This document shows, piece by piece, positions 6,505 to 13,878 of a DNA stretch of 20,408 nt. Origin of the DNA: an uncultured Alphaproteobacteria bacterium (GTDB taxonomy: Bacteria > Pseudomonadota > Alphaproteobacteria > RF32 > CAG-239); contig CAJGCO010000024.1 in the NCBI GenBank assembly GCA_904501925.1, forward strand, positions 1 through 20,408, read 5' to 3'. Below the pieces are notes generated by a model. That model made no database searches. It saw only the letters and a list, made by a program, of their open reading frames with translations, and was not told the DNA's origin. Both the position numbers and the translations under genes were made by a program. Position 1 is the stretch's first letter. Each line of letters opens with the position of its first letter.

Positions 6505-9129
6505 TTACAAAGCTTTTTTAACTTCTTCAAAAGCTTGGCTTAGCTTACTTGCATCACTTCCACCAGCCTGTGCCATATCAGGTCTTCCTCCTCCACCTTG
6601 GCCACCAACTTGTGCGGATGCAATTTTAACTAAATCAACAGCGTTATACTTAGATGTTAAATCCTTAGTAACTCCAACAACAATAGATGCTTTGCCATCT
6701 TTATCAGTTGCAAGAACAATAACACCGCTTCCAATTTTTTGACTCATTTCATCAATAAAAGCTTTTAATTCTTTAGGATGAACATCAGAAATAACTTTTG
6801 CAATGAATTTAACTCCATTAACAACCTCTGCTTCATCTTGAGAATTGGTTCCACCAGAAGCAAGAGCTTTCTTCAAGTTAAATACTTCTTGTTCTAATTT
6901 TTTCTTTTCATTAAGCAAGTTGTTTATACGAGCTTCTAAGTCATTAACATTAGTTTTTAATGTGTCGCAAGCATTGTGTAGTTTTGCTTCCAAATCAAGA
7001 ACATATTCCTCAGCACCAAAGCCGGTTACACATTCTATACGACGAATTCCCGCAGCAACAGCTGATTCACCAATAATATTAAAGTAACCAATATCTCCAG
7101 TGTTAGAAACATGGGTTCCTCCACAAAGTTCACGAGAATAAACTTTGCCATCTTTTTCCATAGAAACAACTCTAACTTCTTCACCATATTTTTCACCAAA
7201 CAAAGCCATTGCACCACTTTCAACAGCTTCTTCTTGGCTCATCAAAATAGTATTTACATTATAGTTGGCTCTAATAGCTTCATTTACCATCTGCTCAACA
7301 ATTTTGATTTCATCTTGAGATATTTGTTTATGGTGAGAAATATCAAATCTCATTCTATCTCCAGCAACCAATGATCCTTTTTGAGTAACGTGTTCACCCA
7401 AAACATCTCTTAAAGCCTTGTGAACAAGGTGTGTAACAGAGTGATTTGCACAAATGTTTAAGCGATTTTTTTCATTAACTTCAAAATTTGCAAAACTTTC
7501 AACCTTAACTTCACCTTCAATCATTTTACAGCAGTGAACATAAACATTATCAAGTTTGCATTTTGTATCTGTAACTTCAATCTTGAAACCATTACCAATG
7601 ATTTCGCCAATATCACCAACTTGACCACCTTTTTCACCATAGAATGGAGTTTGGTTTGCAACTAAATAAAACTCACCACAATTAACACTCTCAACTTCTT
7701 TACCATCTTGAACAAGAGTTTTAATAATACCATCAGCTTTAAGTGTTTTGTAGCCTAAAAATTCAGTTCCACCAATATTCTCTTTAACATCAAACCAAAT
7801 TTTTTCAGTTCCAGCATCACCACTTCCAGCCCAGTTTTTACGAGCTTCTTCTTTTTGTTTAGCCATCGCATCATCAAAGCCTTGGGTGTCAACTTCAATA
7901 CCTCTAGGTTTTAATGCATCTTGAGTTAAATCAAGAGGGAACCCATATGTATCATAAAGTTTGAATGCTGTTTGACCATTTAACATATCACCTTCAGAAA
8001 GGTTAGCAGTTTCCTCATCAAGCAATTTCATTCCTTTATCCAAAGTCTTACCAAAACGTTTTTCTTCAGTATGAATTGTTTCTGTAATTAATTTTTCAAA
8101 ACGATAAAGCTCAGGATATGTTTCACCCATTTCTTTTTGCAATTGAGGTAACAACTTATACATCATAGGCTCTTTCATACCTAATAAATAAGCATGTCTC
8201 ATAGCTCTACGCATAATACGACGTAAAACATAACCTCTACCTTCGTTAGATGGTAATACACCATCTGCAATTAAGAAACACATTGCTCTTAAGTGGTCAG
8301 CAACAACATTGTGTGAAGCTTTTAATGGACCATTAGGATCTGTTCCTGTTATGTTAGAAATAGCACCAATAAGGTTTTTAAAAGTATCAATATCAAAGTT
8401 AGAATGAACACCTTGCAAAATGGCTGCAATTCTCTCTAATCCCATACCAGTATCAATAGAAGGTTTTTTGATATTTACACGACTTCCATCGGGTAAATCT
8501 TCATATTGGTCAAATACAAGGTTCCAAATTTCAATAAATCTGTCACCATCTTCTTCAGGAGTACCTGGAAGACCACCCCAAACTTCTGGACCATGATCAT
8601 AGAAAATTTCAGAACAAGGACCACAAGGACCAGTATCTCCCATTTGCCAGAAATTATCTTTTGTAGCAATACTAATAATTCTATCTTCAGGTAATCCAGA
8701 AATTTTTTTCCAAAGATTTTTAGCTTCATCATCAGTATGATAATATGTAACAGCTAATTTTTCCTTAGGGATCATAAATTCTTTAGTTAATAATTCCCAA
8801 GCAAAATAAATAGCTTCTTCTTTAAAGTAATCACCAAAAGAAAAGTTTCCAAGCATTTCAAAAAATGTGTGGTGTCTAACATCATATCCAACACTATCCA
8901 AGTCATTGTGTTTTCCACCAGCTCTAACGCTTTTTTGGGAAGTAGCGGCTCGTGTATAATCTCTTGTTTCATTACCTGCTAGGATATTTTTAAATTGTAC
9001 CATACCTGAGTTTGTAAACATCAAGGTAGGGTCGTTATCTGGAACAAGAGATGAAGCAGGCACAATTTTATGTCCGTTTCTCTCAAAATAATTTAAGAAT
9101 GTTTTTCTTATATTGTTAACACTAGACAT
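6505..9129 (-). CDS. alaS: Alanyl-tRNA synthetase
   Basis: 874 aa, full length. The class II catalytic core is at the N-terminus (FERNGHKIVPASSLVPDNDP, LMFTNSGMVQFKNILAG, DVRHHTFFEMLGNFSFGDYF, TGPCGPCSEIFYD). The editing domain carries the zinc-binding NHSVTHLVHKAL (HxxxH) and RELCGGTHV (CxxxH), which hydrolyses mischarged Ser- or Gly-tRNA-Ala. A coiled coil (DLEARINNLLNEKKKLEQEV) leads to the C-Ala/DHHA1 domain with the glycine-rich GGQGGGGRPDMAQAGG. All expected key motifs are intact, so it should be functional. GGGAAG lies before the ATG. It stands alone, with terminators at its 3' side. Confidence 0.98.
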   Translation of the reverse strand: MSSVNNIRKTFLNYFERNGHKIVPASSLVPDNDPTLMFTNSGMVQFKNILAGNETRDYTRAATSQKSVRAGGKHNDLDSVGYDVRHHTFFEMLGNFSFGDYFKEEAIYFAWELLTKEFMIPKEKLAVTYYHTDDEAKNLWKKISGLPEDRIISIATKDNFWQMGDTGPCGPCSEIFYDHGPEVWGGLPGTPEEDGDRFIEIWNLVFDQYEDLPDGSRVNIKKPSIDTGMGLERIAAILQGVHSNFDIDTFKNLIGAISNITGTDPNGPLKASHNVVADHLRAMCFLIADGVLPSNEGRGYVLRRIMRRAMRHAYLLGMKEPMMYKLLPQLQKEMGETYPELYRFEKLITETIHTEEKRFGKTLDKGMKLLDEETANLSEGDMLNGQTAFKLYDTYGFPLDLTQDALKPRGIEVDTQGFDDAMAKQKEEARKNWAGSGDAGTEKIWFDVKENIGGTEFLGYKTLKADGIIKTLVQDGKEVESVNCGEFYLVANQTPFYGEKGGQVGDIGEIIGNGFKIEVTDTKCKLDNVYVHCCKMIEGEVKVESFANFEVNEKNRLNICANHSVTHLVHKALRDVLGEHVTQKGSLVAGDRMRFDISHHKQISQDEIKIVEQMVNEAIRANYNVNTILMSQEEAVESGAMALFGEKYGEEVRVVSMEKDGKVYSRELCGGTHVSNTGDIGYFNIIGESAVAAGIRRIECVTGFGAEEYVLDLEAKLHNACDTLKTNVNDLEARINNLLNEKKKLEQEVFNLKKALASGGTNSQDEAEVVNGVKFIAKVISDVHPKELKAFIDEMSQKIGSGVIVLATDKDGKASIVVGVTKDLTSKYNAVDLVKIASAQVGGQGGGGRPDMAQAGGSDASKLSQAFEEVKKAL

Positions 9130-9231
9130 TTTTTCTTCCCAAAAATTAAATTAAATATTTTAACTAAAGTAAGTTATAATATTTTTTTTTGTATGTCTAG
9201 TTTAAATTTTATAAAAAATATGCTCTTAATG

Positions 9232-9705
9232 TTAATTAATAATAGCTATATTTATATTTAAAAACGAAGCAAATAAAATCCATAAAAGGTAAGGTATCAA
9301 TAAATAAAAAGCCCATTTGTTTATATGATAAAATGTATGCATCATCAATAATACTAAAATATCTAAAAGAAAAATAACTATAGCTGAGGCAATAATTTGT
9401 TCCATATAAAAGAAGCTAAAACACCAAAGAACTTGTAAAAATAATTGGCAGATAAACAAAACGTTTGCATCTTCATATTGTTCAATGCTTTTTTTTGAAC
9501 TTAATACAATATAAAAACTCAAAAACAATAATGTATATAAAATTTTCCAAATATAGGTAAAGTAATTATTTTCAGGTGTTGCTTGAGATGTATTTAATGT
9601 TTCATAAAAACTATCAACCCCAATATCTGTAAAGTATTTTGCTGATATGTAAGTAAAAATAACTAATGAAAAACTATACATTCCTTGAGCTAATTTTAAA
9701 ATCAT
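9232..9705 (-). CDS. TspO/MBR family membrane protein (tryptophan-rich sensory protein)
   Basis: 157 aa with five membrane helices, the size and topology of TspO. Family landmarks are NYFTYIWKILYTLLFLS (the P.W...W..LY region), ICQLFLQVLWCFSFFYMEQI (the QL..N..WS.LFF helix) and FYLLIPYLLWILFASFLN (the LL.PYL.W..FA..LN signature), ending NIAIIN. TspO proteins bind porphyrins and heme-related ligands and tune tetrapyrrole-linked stress responses; the physiological role here is inferred only. I choose the ATG at 9703-9705: GGAGG lies 5 bases before it. The longer start at 9717 (four residues more) would place that same GGAGG inside the coding sequence. It is divergent from map. Confidence 0.85.
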   Translation of the reverse strand: MILKLAQGMYSFSLVIFTYISAKYFTDIGVDSFYETLNTSQATPENNYFTYIWKILYTLLFLSFYIVLSSKKSIEQYEDANVLFICQLFLQVLWCFSFFYMEQIIASAIVIFLLDILVLLMMHTFYHINKWAFYLLIPYLLWILFASFLNINIAIIN

Positions 9706-9866
9706 GTAATCCTCCATAATTTATGTTTTCTACTGATATAAGTATTTTTATTTTAAAAACATTCATCCAAATCAAAAAATAGTAAAAAATTATAATAAAA
9801 AAATTGCAATTTAAATATTTTGGTTTATAAACAAAAGTAGAACAAAATCTATTAAGGAGCAAAAAA

Positions 9867-10664
9867 TTGGCAACAACAGATGAAAATAAAATAAAGCTAT
9901 ATGAACCATCAGACTTTGATGGAATGCGTAAAGCCGGTCGTTTAGCGGCAGAGTGTCTTGACTATATTACAGATTTTGTTGATGTTGGTGTTACAACACA
10001 ATATTTGGATGAATTATGTCATAAATTTATCTTAGATCATAAAGCAATACCAGCTTGCCTAGGTTACCATGGTTATCCTAAAACAATCTGTACATCTGTT
10101 AATCATGTTATTTGCCACGGTATCCCAGATGATAGAAAATTAGAAGAGGGGGATATATTAAACATCGATGTAACCGTTATAGTAGATGGTTGGTATGGTG
10201 ATACATCTCGTATGTATTATGTTGGTAAGCCAAAACTAAAAGCAACTCGTCTTTGTGAAGTAACATATGAATGCCTGATGCGTGGAATAGATGTTGTTAA
10301 ACCAGGGGCTAGATTTGGTGATATTGGCGCTGTAATAGAAGAATATGCGCATAAATATGGTTATTCTGTTGTTGAAATGTTTTGTGGGCATGGTTTAGGC
10401 AAAGTTTTCCACGATGAGCCAAATGTACTTCATTTTGGAAGAAAAGGCACAGGACCATTAATTAAAGAAGGAATGTTCTTTACTATTGAGCCAATGATAA
10501 ATATTGGTAAAAAGTTTGGAACTATTTTATCTAATGGTTGGACAGCTGTTACAAAAGATAGAACACTATCAGCTCAATTTGAGCATTCATTAGGTGTTAC
10601 AAAAGATGGGTGTGAAGTATTTACATATTCACCTAAGGGATTAGATAAACCTCCATATAAATAA
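9867..10664 (+). CDS. map: Methionine aminopeptidase, type I
   Basis: 265 aa. Removes the initiator Met from nascent proteins with a di-metal centre. The five ligands are visible: Asp101 (LNIDVTV), Asp112 (YGDTSRM), His175 (GHGLGKVFH), Glu208 (FTIEPMI) and Glu239 (QFEHSLGV), plus the substrate-side His84 in CHGIPDD. The start is TTG at 9867, fixed by AAGGAG 8 bases upstream; the only ATG nearby is out of frame. No N-terminal zinc-finger extension, as in bacterial type Ia enzymes. radC follows after 9 bases, forming an operon. Confidence 0.97.
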   Translation: MATTDENKIKLYEPSDFDGMRKAGRLAAECLDYITDFVDVGVTTQYLDELCHKFILDHKAIPACLGYHGYPKTICTSVNHVICHGIPDDRKLEEGDILNIDVTVIVDGWYGDTSRMYYVGKPKLKATRLCEVTYECLMRGIDVVKPGARFGDIGAVIEEYAHKYGYSVVEMFCGHGLGKVFHDEPNVLHFGRKGTGPLIKEGMFFTIEPMINIGKKFGTILSNGWTAVTKDRTLSAQFEHSLGVTKDGCEVFTYSPKGLDKPPYK

Positions 10665-10673
10665 GAGAAATAA

Positions 10674-11417
10674 ATGAAAAAAGAAAATAATAAACAAAAA
10701 GAAGAAAAAATATCACAAGATGCTCCAGATTATTTAGGTCATCGTCAAAGATTGCGAGTGAGGTATCTATCAGATGAAGGGCGTTCAATGCCTGATTATG
10801 AATTGTTGGAATTAATATTAACATATGCGATTCCAAGAAAAGATGTGAAGCCTCTAGCAAAATCTTTAATAAGACAATATGGAAGTTTGGCAAATGTTTT
10901 AACAACACCAGCCAATGAACTTATAAGTGTTTCTGGTCTTTCTGCAAATGTTGCAGTGCTATGTTCTTTAATGCATACATCTTCAAATAAGATTTGCTGG
11001 GAAAATCTAGAAAATAAAGATGCAGAGACGATTGCTAACAAATCAGAGCTAGTAGAATTTTGTAGAACAAAAATTGGCTACGATTCTCAAGAAAAAGTTT
11101 TAGTAATATACCTTAATAATAAACAAGAAATAATAAACCAAGATATAGAAAATAGTGGAACATCAACAGCTGTAATTATAAGTCATAAAGATATAGGTCG
11201 CAAAGCTTTGCTAAGCAATGCTTCACATGTAATAATAGCACACAATCATCCAAGTGGGGATTGTACTCCATCACGAGCAGATATAGAGATGACACAACGT
11301 TTATTAGATACTCTAAATCACTTAAATATAAGCTTAATTGATCATATAATTATCTCTAAAAAAGAGTATTATAGCTTTCAAGAAAAGGGAGTAATAGTTA
11401 AGAAGAAAAATTTTTAA
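10674..11417 (+). CDS. radC: RadC family JAMM/MPN protein (UPF0758)
   Basis: 247 aa. The N-terminal helical part resembles helix-hairpin-helix sequence (YELLELILTYAIPRKDVKPL, then ELISVSGLS). The C-terminal JAB/MPN domain has the metal motif HNHPSGDCTPSRAD, where His190, His192, Ser200 and Asp203 match HxH-x7-S-x2-D. The family was named from an E. coli radiation phenotype, later attributed to recG, and its real role is unsettled; the fold is that of a metal-dependent isopeptidase or protease. The N-terminus (first 15 residues) is Lys/Glu-rich. It is cotranscribed with map and ends in a long AT-rich hairpin terminator. Confidence 0.95.
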   Translation: MKKENNKQKEEKISQDAPDYLGHRQRLRVRYLSDEGRSMPDYELLELILTYAIPRKDVKPLAKSLIRQYGSLANVLTTPANELISVSGLSANVAVLCSLMHTSSNKICWENLENKDAETIANKSELVEFCRTKIGYDSQEKVLVIYLNNKQEIINQDIENSGTSTAVIISHKDIGRKALLSNASHVIIAHNHPSGDCTPSRADIEMTQRLLDTLNHLNISLIDHIIISKKEYYSFQEKGVIVKKKNF

Positions 11418-11445
11418 AATAAAAAAATAAGAAAATCAGTTATTT

Positions 11446-11496
11446 AAAAAATAGCGTATAATAAGTGTTTTTTTTTCTTGTTATACGCTATTTTTT
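11446..11496 (+). terminator. Terminator of the map-radC operon
   Basis: AAAAAATAGCGTATAA pairs with TTATACGCTATTTTTT, a 16-bp perfect stem with a 19-base T-rich loop. The symmetric A and T ends allow action on either strand. Confidence 0.85.
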
Positions 11497-11530
11497 ATGT
11501 TTTTCTAATTAACGAAGATTTAAGAATTAT

Positions 11531-11745
11531 TAGTATAAGAATATGTTTATTAGATAGTGTTTTAGCACTCCTCAGGCTAAAAGTTGTTATTATACCGGAA
11601 TAGTTGAAAAACTAAAATCAGGGTATAAAGAGGCGTAAATTTATTTACGAAAAAAAGAATTTGAATATACCAAAGCAACAGGGAAGTTTTAGTATGTTCA
11701 TAAAACGGGCAGAGAAAAATAAACCAGTTCTCAGCCCGTTTTTAT
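11531..11745 (+). ncRNA. Possible structured non-coding RNA ending in a terminator (unidentified)
   Basis: This 200-base stretch in a 450-base gene-free gap has no credible ORF but carries ordered secondary structure. There is an AGTG/CACT hairpin near 11556, GGGTATA (11621) that can pair with TATACC (11666) enclosing CGTAAATTTATTTACG, GTTTTA/TAAAAC near 11687-11705, and finally a two-part stem (AAAACGGGC/GCCCGTTTT plus AGAA/TTCT) with a T run at 11702-11745. It also contains AAGTTGTTATTATAC, identical to the leader of unit 2. A weak TTAACG...TAGTAT promoter is possible at 11509-11536. No match to tmRNA, SRP RNA, RNase P or 6S landmarks was seen. It may instead be a decayed copy of the unit type described for 2879-4598. 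Confidence 0.4.
11702..11745 (+). terminator. Rho-independent terminator before unit 3
   Basis: AAAACGGGC pairs with GCCCGTTTT, extended inward past one mismatch by GAGAA/TTCTC, and followed by TTTATTTT. It closes whatever is transcribed from the gap after radC. Confidence 0.85.
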
Positions 11746-11773
11746 TTTAAATTAAAAAAAATTAAAATTTGTG

Positions 11774-11802
11774 TTGACAAACTATATTTTTTCTGTCAAT
11801 AT
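11774..11802 (+). promoter_or_regulatory. Consensus sigma-70 promoter of unit 3
   Basis: TTGACA (11774-11779), 17-bp spacer, CAATAT (11797-11802). Predicted start is near 11809, giving a leader of about 59 nt. Spacing and the sequence after the -10 resemble unit 2. Confidence 0.8.
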
Positions 11803-11823
11803 ACGCTTTGTAAAGATGAGATT

Positions 11824-11867
11824 GTGTTTATTACTATATTGATTGTTAACTAAAATCCCCAAAAATT
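11824..11867 (+). promoter_or_regulatory. 5' leader of unit 3 with GTGTTTATTA element
   Basis: GTGTTTATTA starts 21 bases after the -10, close to the 23 bases for GTGTATTAT in the other two units. It is followed by GATTGTTAACTA and an AAAAATTATG start without Shine-Dalgarno. Confidence 0.5.
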
Positions 11868-12347
11868 ATGAGCGATTTAACAAGAATTGTTGAGAGATTC
11901 ACAACACCAACCCTGTCAGGTAAGGTCGTAGACCTTTACAAACTTGATAAAAGTCAAGAGTTTAAAGAAGCCGTAAAGGCGCAGGTTGAAAAACTTCTCC
12001 AGGAGATACCTCACACTTGTGTGTTGATCCCTGCGGGCAAGGCCAGACTCTCGAACCCTCTTCGTGAGCTTATTATGGAGTTGGCTATGATGGCGCAACT
12101 TCGCACCATTGTGACCGGATCACCGGATAATTTGAAGAAGCTTATCTACGGCGCTCCTCACGATGTTCTGCTCATCAAGCAAAGCTTCAAGACCGGAGAA
12201 GGTCTTCAGAAGGACATCGCAGATATCCGTGAGCAGGGGTGTAACGTGAAAGTTCTCTGTTTGGTTGCGCACAGTCAGGCTAAGCTTGAAAAGTTCGCAG
12301 CCGAGAACAACATCGAGGCAACTGCGCTGGTTTACTTAGGTGAGTAA
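11868..12347 (+). CDS. Phosphoribosyltransferase-fold-like protein lacking the PRPP acidic pair
   Basis: 159 aa, soluble. The second half reads like a type I phosphoribosyltransferase. CVLIPAGKARLSNPLRELIM followed by AQLRTIVTGS matches the early core strand, helix and next strand. DVLLIKQSFKTGEGL (99-113) then occupies the PRPP-loop position, normally four hydrophobics-DD-xxx-TG. After it comes DIREQGCNVKVLCLVAHSQA and the terminal strand ATALVYLGE, as in orotate phosphoribosyltransferases. The two acidic residues that hold PRPP ribose hydroxyls are Lys104-Gln105 here, so catalysis is doubtful; a PyrR-like regulatory or binding role is conceivable. G+C is high (29 of 60 at 12061-12120) against 15 of 60 at 10681-10740 in radC. 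It has its own promoter and terminator and no Shine-Dalgarno. The fold assignment is inference from pattern, not a search. Confidence 0.65.
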   Translation: MSDLTRIVERFTTPTLSGKVVDLYKLDKSQEFKEAVKAQVEKLLQEIPHTCVLIPAGKARLSNPLRELIMELAMMAQLRTIVTGSPDNLKKLIYGAPHDVLLIKQSFKTGEGLQKDIADIREQGCNVKVLCLVAHSQAKLEKFAAENNIEATALVYLGE

Positions 12348-12365
12348 CCAGCCTCAGTAGCAACT

Positions 12366-12392
12366 AAAGCCCTCCAATGGAGGGCTTTTTTT
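12366..12392 (+). terminator. Rho-independent terminator of unit 3
   Basis: AAAGCCCTCC pairs perfectly with GGAGGGCTTT across AAT, with seven T at the end. Confidence 0.95.
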
Positions 12393-12429
12393 ATTTTAAA
12401 ACTATAAGTATATTCGTTTTTCTATAATA

Positions 12430-12454
12430 AAAATCCCCTAAAGTATAGGGGGAT
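12430..12454 (-). terminator. Terminator of the Lys/Glu-rich gene
   Basis: On the minus strand CCCCCTA/TAGGGG with loop TACTT and ATTTTTATT after. It lies 20 bases beyond the stop codon at 12474. Confidence 0.8.
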
Positions 12455-12473
12455 CAAATAGCAAGCTATAATA

Positions 12474-13289
12474 TTATCTAGATTTTTGAGATAGCTCTTG
12501 GTTCATTATCCGTCTAGCTCTATTTCCATCTCCTTCTCTATTTTTATCATCACTTTCTTTCATTTGTTCTTCCATTTCACGATTCATTTCGCTTTCAGCT
12601 TTAGAAACAGCAAATTCAGCAACAGCTTGTAAATCACCTTCCTTAAATACATCTTTGCCATTAACATCTTTTACATTTGGTAAAGATTCAGATACTTCAT
12701 TTACTTTATCATCGTGAGTGATAATGTCCTTTTTAGGTTCATTTGCTGAGGCACCTGCATTTGCTCTATTCACTGCTTCAACCTCTTCATTGTAATGAGC
12801 AATTTTATCAAATACCTCAGTAACATCAGTCATCTTATCTGGGAATCTAGGGTTTACAAGCATATATTTGCCTGCAACCTCTTTGATTTCATATCCGCTA
12901 GGTAGTTTGCAGGACTGAGCAGCTTCCTTCTTCTTTTCATCAGCTGATTTAGAAGGTTTTTCTTTATTTTTCTCTTTCTCTTTATCTTTTTCTTTATTTT
13001 TATTATCTTTATCAGCAGTTTCACGAGGTACTAATCCAATTCCAGCTTTCTCCATTTTCTTAGAGTTTTCTTTTTCTTCAATAATAGCCTCATAAAGACT
13101 AACTGGTTTCTTTGTGGCTGCTTTTTCTTCAGTGTTCTTCTCATCAGGTCTATTTGCAATAGCCTCAAGCCTTTGAAGGACACTATTTTCATTATTCTTA
13201 TTGGTAACATGTACAGTTACTCTTGAAAGAGCGCTAGCAAGAGCTACCTTGCGTTCTTCTTCAGTTCTTGATGGCATTTCGTTTCCCAT
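12474..13289 (-). CDS. Lys/Glu-rich, largely disordered hypothetical protein
   Basis: 271 aa, no signal peptide or membrane segment, and no family I recognise. Residues ~1-30 and ~65-90 are amphipathic helix-like. Residues ~92-128 are an almost pure Lys/Glu/Asp/Asn tract (DKDNKNKEKDKEKEKNKEK) typical of an unstructured, highly charged linker. A short ordered part follows (CKLPSGYEIKEVAGKYMLVN, then PDKMTDVTEVFDKIAHYNEE), and the C-terminal ~60 residues are Glu/Met/Lys-rich. GGAGAAG precedes the ATG. The promoter at 13326-13354 drives it and a minus-strand terminator closes it, so it is probably a single-gene unit. The only globular-looking part is ~129-180. The function is unknown. Confidence 0.75.
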   Translation of the reverse strand: MGNEMPSRTEEERKVALASALSRVTVHVTNKNNENSVLQRLEAIANRPDEKNTEEKAATKKPVSLYEAIIEEKENSKKMEKAGIGLVPRETADKDNKNKEKDKEKEKNKEKPSKSADEKKKEAAQSCKLPSGYEIKEVAGKYMLVNPRFPDKMTDVTEVFDKIAHYNEEVEAVNRANAGASANEPKKDIITHDDKVNEVSESLPNVKDVNGKDVFKEGDLQAVAEFAVSKAESEMNREMEEQMKESDDKNREGDGNRARRIMNQELSQKSR

Positions 13290-13325
13290 AACACTTCTCC
13301 ATAAAAAAATCTTCCTTATAAGCTA

Positions 13326-13354
13326 ATAATATCATAGTTTTTAATGTTCTGCAA
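13326..13354 (-). promoter_or_regulatory. Promoter of the Lys/Glu-rich gene
   Basis: On the minus strand TTGCAG (13349-13354), 17-bp spacer, TATTAT (13326-13331), about 40 bases before the start codon. Confidence 0.6.
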
Positions 13355-13361
13355 TAGTTTT

Positions 13362-13796
13362 TTAGTCAAGAATATCGTAAATTTTTGTTACAATATTGGA
13401 GTGAGAGTGCTTAAATGCAAAATGTTTGAAAAGTAGATAATTTGTTAATAATAAAAAAGAGATAGCAATAGCTTGAGATATGTAAGGTCCCATATTAAGT
13501 ATATCGATAAGTAACATCAATATTAAAGTATTAAAAAAATAACTTAAGGTCCAAATCACAAGTGATTTTAAATATTGATGTAAGTGGTTTCCTGGAGCTG
13601 TAAAAACCAAAAATTTATATATAACAAATGCAAAAATTGATGAAGTAGCCCAGGTAATAGCAAGAATTATTTGGTAATGAACAGGAGAGTAGATTAATCC
13701 TAATGCACTAAAAATAAGAAATCTAAGGAACATAACAAACGTTGCTGAAATAAGAAATCTAATTCTTTCATCAATAGAAAACCATTTTTTACTCAT
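13362..13796 (-). CDS. GtrA-like membrane protein
   Basis: 144 aa with four predicted membrane helices, the size and layout of the GtrA/DPMS1-type family. Landmarks are FLISATFVMFLRFLIFSALG (helix 1), FAFVIYKFLVFTAPG (helix 2 with the N/K-rich turn) and the final SFLLLTNYLLFKHFAFKH, matching the typical N...FR.WVF-type ending. GtrA-like proteins are thought to move or present undecaprenyl- or dolichyl-linked sugars across the inner membrane for envelope glycosylation. I place the start at 13796: AAAGG lies 8 bases before this ATG. An upstream in-frame ATG at 13838 would add 14 residues without a good Shine-Dalgarno. It lies 82 bases after the ELM1-like gene on the same strand. Confidence 0.75.
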   Translation of the reverse strand: MSKKWFSIDERIRFLISATFVMFLRFLIFSALGLIYSPVHYQIILAITWATSSIFAFVIYKFLVFTAPGNHLHQYLKSLVIWTLSYFFNTLILMLLIDILNMGPYISQAIAISFLLLTNYLLFKHFAFKHSHSNIVTKIYDILD

Positions 13797-13878
13797 AATC
13801 GGGCCTTTCTCTATATAGATAAAGAAAATATGATACAAAAAATAACTTTCAATATCAAAATCTGAAATATTTGTGATG

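Noticed and set aside
6845..8732. Several 60-90 codon open frames on both strands inside alaS
   Set aside because: They are shadows of the intact alaS frame with poor composition and no start signals.
11540..11750. 6S RNA, tmRNA, SRP RNA or RNase P as the identity of the structured stretch
   Set aside because: None of their diagnostic core sequences is visible; it is left as unidentified.
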